DNA from: JAXMAR01 sp046350295
GTDB lineage: Bacteria; Planctomycetota; Planctomycetia; Gemmatales; Gemmataceae
Length of the DNA stretch: 64,000 bases
Assembly: GCA_046350295.1 (NCBI GenBank)
Contig: JAXMAR010000033.1
Coordinates: forward strand, 1 to 64,000
Reading direction: 5' to 3'
Part shown: positions 33,426 to 42,235 of the stretch, piece by piece
How the letters are laid out: each line of letters begins with the position of its first letter
How positions within the stretch are numbered: position 1 is the first letter of the stretch
The notes under the pieces: generated by a model
Database searches by the model: none
What the model was told of the DNA's origin: nothing
Seen by the model: the letters and a program-made list of their open reading frames with translations, nothing else
Program-made: the position numbers and the translations under genes

Positions 33426-34598
33426 TCACTTGGGAGTGATCTTGCACATGGGCAGCGCCGCGCGCAGCCTGGCCCGTCCCGCCGGGGTCGTGCGCGTCTT
33501 GAGCAGGGAGAGCGACTTCAAGTGCGTGAGCCCGGCCAGGGACTCCAGGCCCGTGTCCGTGATCGGGACGCTCCGCAAATCCAGTCGCTCCAGGTTCGCA
33601 AGCCCCGCGAGGTCTTTCAGACCCGCGTCCGTGATCGTCGTGCCGCTGAGGTCCAGGTCCCGAAGGGACTTCACCTTGCCGATCTCGCGCAGCCCGGCGT
33701 CCGAGATCGGACAAAGGGCAAGCTCCACGCGCATCAGATAAGGGAGGCCGGCGAGAGCGCCCATTCCGGCGCCGGTGACTTTCGAGCCGCGCAGGTTGAG
33801 CTCGCGCAGCAGCCCGGCAGCCGCCAGATGCTTGAATCCCGCATCGGAGACCGCGGTATAGCTCAGGTCGACGGTCCGCCAGTCCTTGGCCTCGAGCGCC
33901 ATGACGCCGGCGTCGGTCACGTTCCAGCCGGCGATGCGCAGCTCGGTGGTCAGCCGCGTGAGCGCCACGAAATGCTTGAGGCCGAGGTCGGTCCTGGCGC
34001 GATCGGGTATAGACAGGATGAGCGGTTGCATGCCCAGCAGCTGCTCGAGGCCGGCGTCGGTCACCGCGCTGCGGCGCACGTCCAGGTAACGGAGCGTCTT
34101 GAGGCGCCGCAGCTCCGGCAACCCCTTGTCCGAGACCGGATTGTCGCCGAGGTTCAGGTGGACGAGCGCCGGCAGATGGGCGATCTCCTTGAGCCCGGCG
34201 TCGTTGATACGGGCGTTATCCAGGTAGAGGTTCTCGAGTCGCTTCAGGTGGGCCAAGCGCTTGAAGCCGATCCCGGTCACCGGCGTGCCGATGAGGTGTA
34301 GCGTCTCGAGGCCCTCGATGCCGGCGAGGTCCTCGAGCCGTTCGTCGGTGACATTGGTGTACGAGAGGTAGACCGCCTTCAGCCCCTTGAGCCTGGCCAG
34401 GTCCCGGAGCAATTCGGCCGGCGCTTCCTTGGACAGCGACGCCGCGGTTACCGGCCGGCCTGGAGCTTTGTCGTCGCGCTCGACCCGTCCTCCCCCCGCG
34501 AGGATGCGCGCGACGATACGCTCGGCCTCCTCAGCGCCGGCCTGGAACGGAACAGCGCAGGCGAAGAATGTGACGGCCAGGAGGATGATCAGGCGCAT
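33426..34598 (-). CDS. Secreted leucine-rich repeat protein
   Basis: A 390-aa protein with signal peptide (RLIILLAVTFFACAVPFQAGA) and about twelve LRR units of 23-24 residues of the planctomycete type (LKGLKAVYLSYTNVTDERLE, LANLERLDLRSVPITDTGLE), ending in a short cap. These solenoids bind proteins at the cell surface. No enzyme domain is seen. The start at 34598 with GGAG upstream was chosen because the frame upstream to 35336 lacks coding character. The gene reads in the same direction as the glycoside hydrolase and ends 94 bp before its start. Confidence 0.88.
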   Translation of the reverse strand: MRLIILLAVTFFACAVPFQAGAEEAERIVARILAGGGRVERDDKAPGRPVTAASLSKEAPAELLRDLARLKGLKAVYLSYTNVTDERLEDLAGIEGLETLHLIGTPVTGIGFKRLAHLKRLENLYLDNARINDAGLKEIAHLPALVHLNLGDNPVSDKGLPELRRLKTLRYLDVRRSAVTDAGLEQLLGMQPLILSIPDRARTDLGLKHFVALTRLTTELRIAGWNVTDAGVMALEAKDWRTVDLSYTAVSDAGFKHLAAAGLLRELNLRGSKVTGAGMGALAGLPYLMRVELALCPISDAGLREIGKVKSLRDLDLSGTTITDAGLKDLAGLANLERLDLRSVPITDTGLESLAGLTHLKSLSLLKTRTTPAGRARLRAALPMCKITPK

Positions 34599-34730
34599 CG
34601 CGGACTCCGGTGTCGTTTGATCTCCCCATTGTCTCAGCCGCATGGCGCCCCCGCCAGGGCGGCCCGCATCATCATCGCCCCGGCCGACGAGCCTCATCCC
34701 AGCCGTCGGTTTGGCTATTCTCCCGCCACG

Positions 34731-34748
34731 CCAACACGCTCCGCCTAG
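34731..34748. repeat. 18-bp direct repeat, left copy
   Basis: An 18-bp string (CCAACACGCTCCGCCTAG) that recurs exactly at 35374-35391, on either side of the Imm10-like gene. A partial copy (CTCCGCCTAG) lies at 42851-42860 beside the SMI1/KNR4-like gene. No transposase or integrase is present. Confidence 0.7.
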
Positions 34749-34853
34749 ACTAGAGCGACGAAAAAGAATCTGTTCTTGCGGTGTCCTTGATCCCGTTAAA
34801 GTAAAATCGAGGCGGTTTCTGTCGAAGCAATGCCCGGTGGCAAAGGCAAAACG

Positions 34854-35237
34854 ATGGCCATCGTCTTTCATGCACATTGCGTTGCCATCGAAGACATGGA
34901 CGATTTCTGGCTCGTCGGCTTCGCTGACGACAAATTCAACACGCGCGACTACCTGATGCTTCAACGGGCCTTTGAACACGACGAGCAGGACGTATCTCTC
35001 GGCATGAACACCTACCACGTCGAACGCAATGGCCAAGGCTGGTCGGGATACGGCGGAATCATGGCCTTCGAGTTGAGACGAGATCGCGCAAAGATCGTCT
35101 TCACCAAAGAAGGCGCCGCCACGATGGGGAATGTGACCGAAATGGAAATCACGTTTCGAGTCGACGGCGACGAGTACTCCAAGCTGAAGGATCGCCTCGG
35201 CAAGATATTCGCGGGCGCCGGCTGCCTGGTCGAATAG
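34854..35237 (+). CDS. Imm10-like immunity protein, no toxin alongside
   Basis: A 127-aa single-domain protein resembling the Imm10 family of immunity proteins: VGFADDKFNTRDYLMLQRAF, DEQDVSLGMNTYHVE and YGGIMAFEL carry the family flavour (lq-r, D-e-q-D, lGmd-Y). Immunity proteins neutralise a polymorphic toxin inside the cell. No toxin gene is seen within this window, so it is an orphan, or it protects against toxins of neighbours. ATG 34854 is set by AAAGG; ATG 34830 is an alternative. The gene is bounded by the 18-bp direct repeats at 34731 and 35374, a hint of recent gain. Identification is by eye. Confidence 0.6.
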   Translation: MAIVFHAHCVAIEDMDDFWLVGFADDKFNTRDYLMLQRAFEHDEQDVSLGMNTYHVERNGQGWSGYGGIMAFELRRDRAKIVFTKEGAATMGNVTEMEITFRVDGDEYSKLKDRLGKIFAGAGCLVE

Positions 35238-35373
35238 GCGCCGAAAAAACTGCCAACCGCATAACTTCGCCTCCCAAAAGACGCTGCGGACGACGGTGGC
35301 GCCATTTTCTCCAGGGTTCCAGGCCGCACCTCGCACGCCCCATCCCCCGCCTCTTACCCACCTCCGCTCCGCC

Positions 35374-35391
35374 CCAACACGCTCCGCCTAG
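35374..35391. repeat. 18-bp direct repeat, right copy
   Basis: Exact copy of 34731-34748, 74 bp upstream of moeA and 137 bp beyond the Imm10-like gene. The flanks differ, so the identity is limited to this core. Confidence 0.7.
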
Positions 35392-35464
35392 TCCCGTTCG
35401 CCGCTTCCCTGGTAAAATCACCAGACCGGATGTCGCACGATTTCGAAGCCATCGAAGAATCGAC

Positions 35465-36691
35465 ATGGTCCCTGTCCGTGAAGCGCAGACGATCATCCTG
35501 GAACGGGTCCAGCCCCTGCCGCCACGCCCCTTCCGGCTCGGCGCCACCGCCCTCGGTTTGACCTGCGCCGAGGACGTTCCCAGCGATCGCGACAGCCCCC
35601 CATTCGACAAGGCCCTGATGGATGGCTACGCCGTCCGCGCCGCCGACTTGCAGTCGGGCCGCGCGGAGCTGCGCGTCATCGAGGAGGTGACCGCGGGACA
35701 GCTGCCCCGCCACGCCGTCGACCCCGGCTCGGCCACGCGCATCATGACCGGCGCCCCCATCCCCGCCGGCGCCGACACCGTCGTCATCGTGGAGAAAACC
35801 CGCCTCGCCGACGATGGTCGCGTCGTGCTCGAGGACCATCCTTCTCCCGGCCAGAACATCCTGCCGCGCGGCGCCGAGATGCGGCTGGGCGAAAAAGTGA
35901 TTCGTGCCGGGACAGTTATGCGGCCCCAGGAAATCGGGGTCCTCGCCGCCATCGGCAAAGCGGAACTGCAATGCCATCCCCGGCCGCTCGTCACCATCCT
36001 GAGCACCGGCAACGAGATCGTCGAGGTCGACCGCACGCCGGGGCCGGGGCAGATCCGCAACGGCAACGGCCTGATGCTCCTCGCCCAGGTCCAGCGCGGC
36101 GGCGGCGTGCCGCGCAGCATGTTGATCGTGCCCGACGAGAAAGAGCGGCTGCGCCTCGCCGTCCAGCAAGGACTGGAAGCCGGGGATGTGGTTGTCCTCT
36201 CGGGCGGCGTTTCCGCCGGCAAGCTGGACCTCGTGCCCGGCGTCCTGGCGGATGCCGGCGTGAAGACGCACATCCAGAAGGTCTTCATGAAGCCCGGCAA
36301 GCCGATGCACTTCGGCACGTTCGAGCGCAAGGACGGCTCCTTCTGCTATGCCTTCGGCCTTCCCGGCAACCCGGTCAGCTCGCTGGTTTGCTTCGAGCTT
36401 TTCGTTCGCCCGGCGCTACGGAAAATGCGCGGGTTGATCCCCGGCCCCTGCATCGTCTCCGCCCGCCTCGGCGCCGACTTCGCCTACAGGAGCGATCGCC
36501 CCACCTACTACCCGGCCCGCCTCGAGTTGAGCGCGGACGGCTGGAACGTGACTCCGGTCCCCTGGAGCGGCTCCGCGGACTTGAAGAGCGTCCTCGCCGC
36601 CAACGCGTTCCTCGTGCTGCCCGAAGGGGACAAGACCCACCGCGCCGGCGAACGCTACCCCGTGCTGCGGGTGGAGGACGACTGGATTTGA
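35465..36691 (+). CDS. moeA: Molybdopterin molybdenumtransferase MoeA
   Basis: A 408-aa enzyme that inserts molybdate into adenylated molybdopterin, the last step of molybdenum cofactor synthesis. Domain order is that of MoeA: N-terminal part with PPFDKALMDGYAVRA, a middle part with TRIMTGAPIPAGADTVV, then the MoaB-like domain with VTILSTGNEIV, LSGGVSAGKLD and FGLPGNPVSSLVCFEL, and the C-terminal beta-barrel. No other Moco gene is in the window. The ATG lies 35 bp after an out-of-frame ATG, and the ribosome site is weak. lnt begins 65 bp downstream on the same strand. Confidence 0.96.
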   Translation: MVPVREAQTIILERVQPLPPRPFRLGATALGLTCAEDVPSDRDSPPFDKALMDGYAVRAADLQSGRAELRVIEEVTAGQLPRHAVDPGSATRIMTGAPIPAGADTVVIVEKTRLADDGRVVLEDHPSPGQNILPRGAEMRLGEKVIRAGTVMRPQEIGVLAAIGKAELQCHPRPLVTILSTGNEIVEVDRTPGPGQIRNGNGLMLLAQVQRGGGVPRSMLIVPDEKERLRLAVQQGLEAGDVVVLSGGVSAGKLDLVPGVLADAGVKTHIQKVFMKPGKPMHFGTFERKDGSFCYAFGLPGNPVSSLVCFELFVRPALRKMRGLIPGPCIVSARLGADFAYRSDRPTYYPARLELSADGWNVTPVPWSGSADLKSVLAANAFLVLPEGDKTHRAGERYPVLRVEDDWI

Positions 36692-36756
36692 CACCTGGCG
36701 AGCGTCGAGGCGTTAGCCCGACGTGTAAGCCCACATGGCCCAAGGAAGGGACGACG

Positions 36757-38736
36757 ATGGCCTCAGCAACCGCCAACCACAACCGGCTCGGCATGCGGAT
36801 CAGAACCCAAGAAATCGTGACGGCGCCCGAGCCAAAGCCATCGACCCCACTGGGCCGCTGGCTGCCGCGCCTCGCCGTGCCGCTCGGCTCCAGCCTCCTC
36901 CTCTGGGCCTGCTTCTTTCCCCTTTCCTTCGGCTTCCTCGCCTGGGTCGCCCTCGTGCCGCTGCTCAGCCTCGTCCGCCATCAGATGAGCGGCAAGCGCG
37001 TCTTCTGGCTCTCCTACCTCGGCGGCTTCGCCTTCTTCCTCCCCAGCCTCTACTGGATGGGCGTCGCCGATCCGCGCATGATCCTCGCCTGGATCCTGCT
37101 GGCCGTCTATTGCGCACTCTATTTCCCCGTCGCCATGGTCCTCATCCGCGCCATCGACCGGACCGGCCGGGCGCCTCTCTGGCTCTCCGTTCCCCTCGTC
37201 TGGGTCGGCCTCGAGTTCATCCGCTCCATCATGCTCTCCGGCTTCGCCTGGTATTACCTGGGGCATAGCCAGCACGAGTTCACCCGCCTCATCCAGATGG
37301 CCGATCTCGGCGGGGCCTACCTTGTCAGCTTCCTGGTCGCGGCGGTCAACGGCTGGATCGTCGAGTGCCTCTATCGCTGGCCCGAGTTCCGCCGCGTCTT
37401 CAAGCAGCGCGAGCCGGACGCCCCCGCCGGTTGGGGCCTGATCGCCGGCGGCCTGCTCCTCGTCGCGGCCTTCGGCGCCGCCATCTGGTACGGTGGCGAG
37501 CGCCTGGGCGAGTCGAGCTTCCGCCCCGGCCCGCGCATCGCCCTCCTCCAGGGCAACATCGACCAGCGCCTGCGCAACATGGCGATGGGCGGCGACGATG
37601 CTGCACGCATGGAGGCCGGCCTGATCATCGGCAAACACTACGAACGCCTCTACCCGCTCGCCTACGACTACGAGGAGAAGCGGCCGCACTTCATGCCCGA
37701 CCTCGTCATCTGGCCGGAAACCAGCTTTCCGGCCTTCTGGTGCGAGGATGACCTGTCCATCGACGCCGCCAAGATCCCGGAGGAGTACAAGGCCTGCGCC
37801 ACCAGCATGCGCGACGTGCTCAAGGCCCTCACCGGCAAGCCCCACGCGACCGTCCGCACCTCCCCCATCACCGGCAAGAAGGAATTTCACGACTACTTCA
37901 CCTGCCCCACCAACCACCTCCTCGGCATGAACGGCGCTCTCCTCGACGCCGACGGCAAGGAGACGCAGTACAGTCTCGCCGTCCTCATCGACAAGCAGGG
38001 CAGGAAGCTGGGCCGCTATGAAAAGATCCACCGCGTCCCCTTCGGCGAGTTCGTCCCCTTCCAGGAGACCTTCCCCTTCCTCGGCGCCCTCTCCCCCTAT
38101 GGCGCTGGCTGGCAAGGCATCGCCGCCGGAACCAAGTTCACCCGCCTCGAATTGCCCGCCGCCGCGCCCCCCGGCGTCAAGCCCCCCACCTGGCGCATGG
38201 GTGTCCTCATCTGCTATGAAGACACCGATCCCGTCCTGGCCCGCCAGTACGGCCGCGACCACGACGACGGCCCCCCCGTCGATTTCCTCATCAACATCTC
38301 CAACGACGGCTGGTTCGACGGCACGGCCGAGCACGAGGAGCACCTCGCCATCAGCCGCTTCCGCGCCATCGAGGCGCGGCGCGCCGTGGTCCGCAGCGTC
38401 AACATGGGCGTCTCCGCCGTCATCGACAGCAACGGCCGCGTCTTGAAGCCCCTCCTCGACAACGTGCGCATGACCGACCGCGCCGGCCGCGAGATCACCG
38501 GCAAGCGCTGGTATGTGCCGACCGACAACCGGCTCGCGGAATTGCCCACGGGCGAATGGTCCGCCTTCAAGCAGGTGCACGGCGTCATCCACGCCACCGT
38601 GCCGATCGACGACCGCACCAGCCTTTACAGCCTGTGGGGCGACTGGCTGCCGGCCCTGTGCTGGATCGCGATCGCGGGGTTCATCCTCGCCGCGGTCGTG
38701 CAGGCCTTGAGCCGCCGGAAGATGGTTCGGGTCTGA
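36757..38736 (+). CDS. lnt: Apolipoprotein N-acyltransferase
   Basis: A 659-aa inner-membrane enzyme that adds the third acyl chain to the N-terminal Cys of lipoproteins. The N-terminal half has about seven membrane helices. The C-terminal half is the nitrilase-like catalytic domain with Glu in LVIWPETSFP, Lys in GRYEKIHRVPFGEFVPF and Cys in GVLICYEDTDP, plus NISNDGWFDGTAEHEEHLA. It is clearly longer than the E. coli enzyme (about 510 aa) because of insertions between Glu and Lys (about residues 330-400) and after the Cys. A last membrane helix near the end completes the topology. ATG 36757 is preceded by AAGGAAGGG. Confidence 0.95.
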   Translation: MASATANHNRLGMRIRTQEIVTAPEPKPSTPLGRWLPRLAVPLGSSLLLWACFFPLSFGFLAWVALVPLLSLVRHQMSGKRVFWLSYLGGFAFFLPSLYWMGVADPRMILAWILLAVYCALYFPVAMVLIRAIDRTGRAPLWLSVPLVWVGLEFIRSIMLSGFAWYYLGHSQHEFTRLIQMADLGGAYLVSFLVAAVNGWIVECLYRWPEFRRVFKQREPDAPAGWGLIAGGLLLVAAFGAAIWYGGERLGESSFRPGPRIALLQGNIDQRLRNMAMGGDDAARMEAGLIIGKHYERLYPLAYDYEEKRPHFMPDLVIWPETSFPAFWCEDDLSIDAAKIPEEYKACATSMRDVLKALTGKPHATVRTSPITGKKEFHDYFTCPTNHLLGMNGALLDADGKETQYSLAVLIDKQGRKLGRYEKIHRVPFGEFVPFQETFPFLGALSPYGAGWQGIAAGTKFTRLELPAAAPPGVKPPTWRMGVLICYEDTDPVLARQYGRDHDDGPPVDFLINISNDGWFDGTAEHEEHLAISRFRAIEARRAVVRSVNMGVSAVIDSNGRVLKPLLDNVRMTDRAGREITGKRWYVPTDNRLAELPTGEWSAFKQVHGVIHATVPIDDRTSLYSLWGDWLPALCWIAIAGFILAAVVQALSRRKMVRV

Positions 38737-38763
38737 GCCGCGACCGGACACAGGAATGCGATT

Positions 38764-40494
38764 TCAACGAGGAAAATGTTCCGGCGCATCCTGACATGCC
38801 GCCTGCCGCCCTTCCCACCATTGCCGCGCCTCGGCCTGTGTCCACACGCCCGGCTGGGCGCATTCGCTCAAGGCCCGGTCCAGCGCGTCGGCGTCCGCGT
38901 AGCGTTTTTCGGGCGCCTTTGCCAGGCAAGTGAGGATCACGGCTTCGAGGTCCGGCGGGACCGTGGGACAGAGATGGCTGGGTGGGACGGCCGGGTCGGC
39001 GATGTGCGCGTGCATCGTCTCGATCACGCTGGGGCGGACAAAGGGCGGCTGGCCCGTCAGGAGGAAGTAGCCGAGGGCGCCCAGGCTGTAGAGGTCGGTG
39101 TGATGCGTCAGGCGTTCGGAGCCGCGTGCCTGCTCGGGGGACATGAAGGAAGGCGTGCCGACGACGGCGCCGTCGCGCGTGACCTGTGTTTGACCGTCGA
39201 GCACTTGATTCTTGACCAGGCCGAAATCGAGCAGCTTGACGGTGTCGCAAACGCCGCCGCGCTCGCCGAGGATGACGTTGCTCGGCTTGATGTCGCGATG
39301 CACCAGCCCGAGGCTGTGCGCGTGGCTCAGGCCGGCACAGAGCTGCCGCAGGATGTGGACCACCCGCGCCGCGGGCATCGGCCCAAACTCACGCACCGCC
39401 TCATCGAGGTTCATGCCCGGAACATATTCCATCACGTAGTAGAAGGTCCCATCCTCGAGCCGGCCGTAGTCGTAGATCTCCACCACGTTCCAGTGCGTCA
39501 GGCGCGTCATCGCCTTGACCTCGCGGTCGAAACGGCTCAGGGCGCCCGAATCGCCCGCCAACTCCGGCCGGATGAACTTGACGGCGCAGGGCCGTTTGAG
39601 AAGTTGATGTTCCGCGAGATGGACCTCCCCCATGGCTCCGCCGCCGAGCCTGCGAATGAGCTTGTATTGCCCGAACTCGCGCAACAGCCGCTGGGCCTCG
39701 CTGACCTGCGAGGTCAGCCGCTCGATGCGATAGGAGCCGAAGACCGTGACGCCGGCGCCGATGAAGAGGGTCATGCAACCCGTGATCGCCGACGACGCCA
39801 GGAACTCCTCGCCCGCGGGAAGATATTGCGACCAGACGACGACGTCGGTAACGAACGCGACGAGCATCATGAAGGCGACGCGGACGAGCGTCTGCTTCCA
39901 GGGGTTGGGAACCACGATGCCGAAGCAGATGACGATGGCCAGCAGCAGCAGGTTGTTATGGGTGGACGCATACAACGGTCCGATGTTGCGCGTGAGCCCG
40001 TCCAGGTTGGCGAGCGAGCGCTCCACGGTCATGTAGCGTATCCAGGCCATGCACACCATGCACATCCCCAGAAGACTCAATTCCACGAAACGCAGAAAGG
40101 CGTAGGACACGACCGGACGCCGGAACAGGATCAGGCCATAGATCAGCGGGGCGAGCGTGGTGAGCAGGATGGCGACGCCACAGGCCGGGTCGAGTCTTTG
40201 CGCGCGGACGAGTGGGTCCAGCCCCATGAACAGGACCGCGTAAACCCCCGGCCAGCCGCCGACGCCGAGAATGCACAGGAGACGCAAGCGCTGATGCAGA
40301 AGCGCACGCTCCGCGGACCGGGACGCGGTCGGCGGCGCCTTCTCCAGCACGGACACCGTCGTGCCGTTCGAAGGACCCGTGTTCGCCTCGAACGCCTTAC
40401 GCCAGCCGTCCACGAAACTTTCCGGCGGGCCCGTCGTGTCCCTGGTTTCGGTCTGGGCGTTCTGCATCGGGGCAGCTTTCGCGCCGTCAGGCAT
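38764..40494 (-). CDS. Membrane Ser/Thr protein kinase with N-terminal multi-helix sensor region
   Basis: A 576-aa Hanks-type kinase. Residues about 70-255 hold about six transmembrane helices (LLCILGVGGWPGVYAVLF, FVELSLLGMCMVCMAW, LLLLAIVICFGIVV and others), an unusual order because the kinase is C-terminal. The kinase domain starts at about 275: GGGAMGEVHLAE (P-loop), Lys306 (VKFIRP), HRDIKPSN (Asp401), LLDFGLV (Asp423) and the GTPSFMSPEQARG activation segment. It should phosphorylate cytoplasmic proteins in response to a membrane signal. The ECF sigma gene ends 4 bp before its start, so the two form an operon typical of planctomycete sigma/kinase pairs. Confidence 0.95.
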   Translation of the reverse strand: MPDGAKAAPMQNAQTETRDTTGPPESFVDGWRKAFEANTGPSNGTTVSVLEKAPPTASRSAERALLHQRLRLLCILGVGGWPGVYAVLFMGLDPLVRAQRLDPACGVAILLTTLAPLIYGLILFRRPVVSYAFLRFVELSLLGMCMVCMAWIRYMTVERSLANLDGLTRNIGPLYASTHNNLLLLAIVICFGIVVPNPWKQTLVRVAFMMLVAFVTDVVVWSQYLPAGEEFLASSAITGCMTLFIGAGVTVFGSYRIERLTSQVSEAQRLLREFGQYKLIRRLGGGAMGEVHLAEHQLLKRPCAVKFIRPELAGDSGALSRFDREVKAMTRLTHWNVVEIYDYGRLEDGTFYYVMEYVPGMNLDEAVREFGPMPAARVVHILRQLCAGLSHAHSLGLVHRDIKPSNVILGERGGVCDTVKLLDFGLVKNQVLDGQTQVTRDGAVVGTPSFMSPEQARGSERLTHHTDLYSLGALGYFLLTGQPPFVRPSVIETMHAHIADPAVPPSHLCPTVPPDLEAVILTCLAKAPEKRYADADALDRALSECAQPGVWTQAEARQWWEGRQAACQDAPEHFPR

Positions 40495-40498
40495 TGGC

Positions 40499-41077
40499 TC
40501 ACCGCACGGGCCGTGGGAACTGTCCCTTGAGAGTCGAATGCAGTCGCCGGCTCGCCGCGACCCAGTAGCGGCGGACGGTGCGTTCGCTGACGCCCAGCAG
40601 CTCGGCGATTTGCGGCTGCGTCCAACCGTGGTAGTAGACCAGGCTCACCACCTCACGCTCGTCGCTCGGCAGACCCTCGACGGCCTCGTGGAAGTGGCTC
40701 CACAGCTCCAGGTCGGGGTCCGCAGGACCGGGAAGCCGGACAACGTCGACCGGTTCCACCTTTTTTTTCGCTTCGGCTCGCGCGAGGTCGAGCAGCTCGC
40801 GGCGAATCTGCAGGGCGGAAAGGGCAAAGAAAGCCCGCGTCGAGTCCGGCTGGATGTCGTGGAGCGCCTTCAAGAGCCGCATACAGGCGTTGTTCAGCAC
40901 ATCGCCGGTGTCGGCGCGGCCGCGCACGCCGGGAAAGCCACGCAGCATCTTGCGCGCCAGCCGCTCGAGGCGGCCCTCGGCGGCGCGGAACAGCTCGTCT
41001 GCCGCCGCCGGGTCGCCGGCGCGCAACCCGTCGACACACTTGTGCATCTGCATGGTGGCGAAGGAAAGCTCGGGCAT
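40499..41077 (-). CDS. ECF-type RNA polymerase sigma factor
   Basis: A 192-aa sigma factor of the extracytoplasmic-function group found in planctomycetes. The region 2 part (LARKMLRGFPGVRGRADTGD, VLNNACMRLLKALHD) binds the -10 and core polymerase; the region 4 part (LPSDEREVVSLVYYHGWTQP, AELLGVSERTVRRYWVAA) is the helix-turn-helix for the -35. Signals probably reach it through the co-encoded kinase 4 bp downstream. No anti-sigma gene of the RsiW kind is seen. The start at 41077 lacks a strong ribosome site; internal Met at position 9 or 11 is possible. Confidence 0.93.
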   Translation of the reverse strand: MPELSFATMQMHKCVDGLRAGDPAAADELFRAAEGRLERLARKMLRGFPGVRGRADTGDVLNNACMRLLKALHDIQPDSTRAFFALSALQIRRELLDLARAEAKKKVEPVDVVRLPGPADPDLELWSHFHEAVEGLPSDEREVVSLVYYHGWTQPQIAELLGVSERTVRRYWVAASRRLHSTLKGQFPRPVR

Positions 41078-41447
41078 CGGCGACTCGGAAAGAGAAGGGA
41101 ATTGCCCCGACTCTAACGCCCGGCGTCCGCGTCGTCAACCGGACCGACCCGCGCCGCTCATGTACCAGGGCACGGATCGAGGCGGGAGCGGACGAAAAAA
41201 AGGAAGACATTTTGGTTTTTCTTGCGTTCTCCTGTCCGGTTTCCGGGATCAACGCTCGCTTTCAGGGTGAAACTCGATTCTTCTGATCAGTTTCCGGGAT
41301 CGGCGCGCTTGACGGGATTTTGTTTGCTGTTTGGCGCGAGATGAGGGATTGTCTGCATGTGCCCAAAGGGGCTGCGATTCCCGTCGCTTGCAAAAAGAGG
41401 CGCAAAAAAACGGACGTTTTCCCGTCATGGTCCCCAGGGGGAGTTTC

Positions 41448-41545
41448 ATGGCGCCCGACTTGGAACAGCGCGGCGAGGAGTTGGAGCGGCTGCGCCCGTA
41501 TTTGCACCTGGTCGCGCGAATGCACCTGGACGGTCGGTCCCATCT
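41448..41545 (+). pseudogene. Truncated N-terminus of a second sigma factor
   Basis: ATG 41448 follows GGGGGAG and opens with MAPDLEQRGEELERLRPYLH and LVARMHLDGR. This matches the N-terminal helix of planctomycete ECF/sigma-70 proteins, whose region 2 starts with R-x-Y-L-x-L-L-A-R-x-x-L-D. The similarity ends by about 41545, with no region 2 or 4 behind it, and a different minus-strand relic begins just beyond. This is a truncation, not a frameshift within an otherwise present gene. Confidence 0.65.
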
Positions 41546-41579
41546 CTCGAGCGCTTTGCAAAAAGTGTCGTGCACGGCA

Positions 41580-41699
41580 TCCTCGGGATCGCGGCGGATC
41601 GAAGCGCGCAGCCCCTCCAGCCGCTTGATGACAGCCGCCTCGTCCGCCCCGAGCGCGGCCGTCGACAGGACAAGGACCAGCAGGGGAGAGATGGCGCAT
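41580..41699 (-). pseudogene. Truncated start of a small secreted protein
   Basis: AGGAG then ATG at 41699 on the minus strand. Two codons on, a one-base shift is needed to enter a signal peptide frame (ISPLLVLVLSTAALGADEAA, then VIKRLEGLRASIRRDP). The frame then runs into the truncated sigma gene on the opposite strand. It is probably the front of a HEAT-like or unknown planctomycete secreted protein, cut at the same junction. Confidence 0.5.
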
Positions 41700-41763
41700 C
41701 GGACGATCTCCTGTGAGATGTGTTCGCCGGCGTTGCCAACATGCTTCCGGCTCTCATCAAACT

Positions 41764-42183
41764 TCAGCGCGCGTTCGTCAGCCCGACGAACTCCTTCACC
41801 GGAACCTCGTGGATGCTTCCGCCCAGCATGCCGGGTACCATCACCCGGAGCGTGAGCTTGTCCAGGTGGGTCCGCTCCGCCGTGAAGCGGACCACGACGC
41901 GTCCCGGCTTCGATCGGTCCTCGCGCAAGGGCGCGATCAGCTCCGTCTTGTCTCCCTTGCCGAGCACCAGGTCGACACGACTGAAGTTCTTCAGCTCCCC
42001 CACGGGCGTGAACTCCAGCTCCACCGCGACATGTTTGGGCCCCGCCGCCGTCGCCCGGAACTCCATGCCCAGCTCCTTCGCCCGCTCCTTGGTGACGATT
42101 TCGACGTCCCACACGGCAAAGCAGCGGCTCGGGATGCCGACCAGCAAAGTCGCCACGGCCAGGATCTTTATCACCATTCTCAT
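41764..42183 (-). CDS. Small secreted protein of unknown function
   Basis: A 139-aa protein with a clear signal peptide (RMVIKILAVATLLVGIPSRC, possible cleavage after CFA). The mature part looks like one beta-sandwich domain with strands such as HVAVELEFTPVG, SRVDLVLGKGDKTELIAP and GRVVVRFTAERTHLDKLTL. The family is not recognised, and there are no further cysteines for disulfides. The frame is intact, unlike most of its neighbours. Start at 42183 (MRMVIK) or 42177. GAAAGGA lies upstream. Confidence 0.7.
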   Translation of the reverse strand: MRMVIKILAVATLLVGIPSRCFAVWDVEIVTKERAKELGMEFRATAAGPKHVAVELEFTPVGELKNFSRVDLVLGKGDKTELIAPLREDRSKPGRVVVRFTAERTHLDKLTLRVMVPGMLGGSIHEVPVKEFVGLTNAR

Positions 42184-42235
42184 CTCGATTGGTCCTTTCT
42201 ATCTCTCTCGCCCCCTGCAGCACGACATGCTCGGG

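Noticed and set aside
33426..35336. LRR gene starting at 35336 (636 codons)
   Set aside because: The first 246 codons are antisense to the Imm10-like gene. The signal peptide and GGAG site at 34598 mark the real start.
41520..41600. Minus-strand text EDAVHDTFCKALERW, which resembles region 2 of ECF sigma factors
   Set aside because: It lies exactly where the plus-strand sigma fragment runs out and is antisense to it. It is preceded by a signal peptide frame and not by sigma text. I could not decide between chance and an inverted piece, so no gene is claimed.
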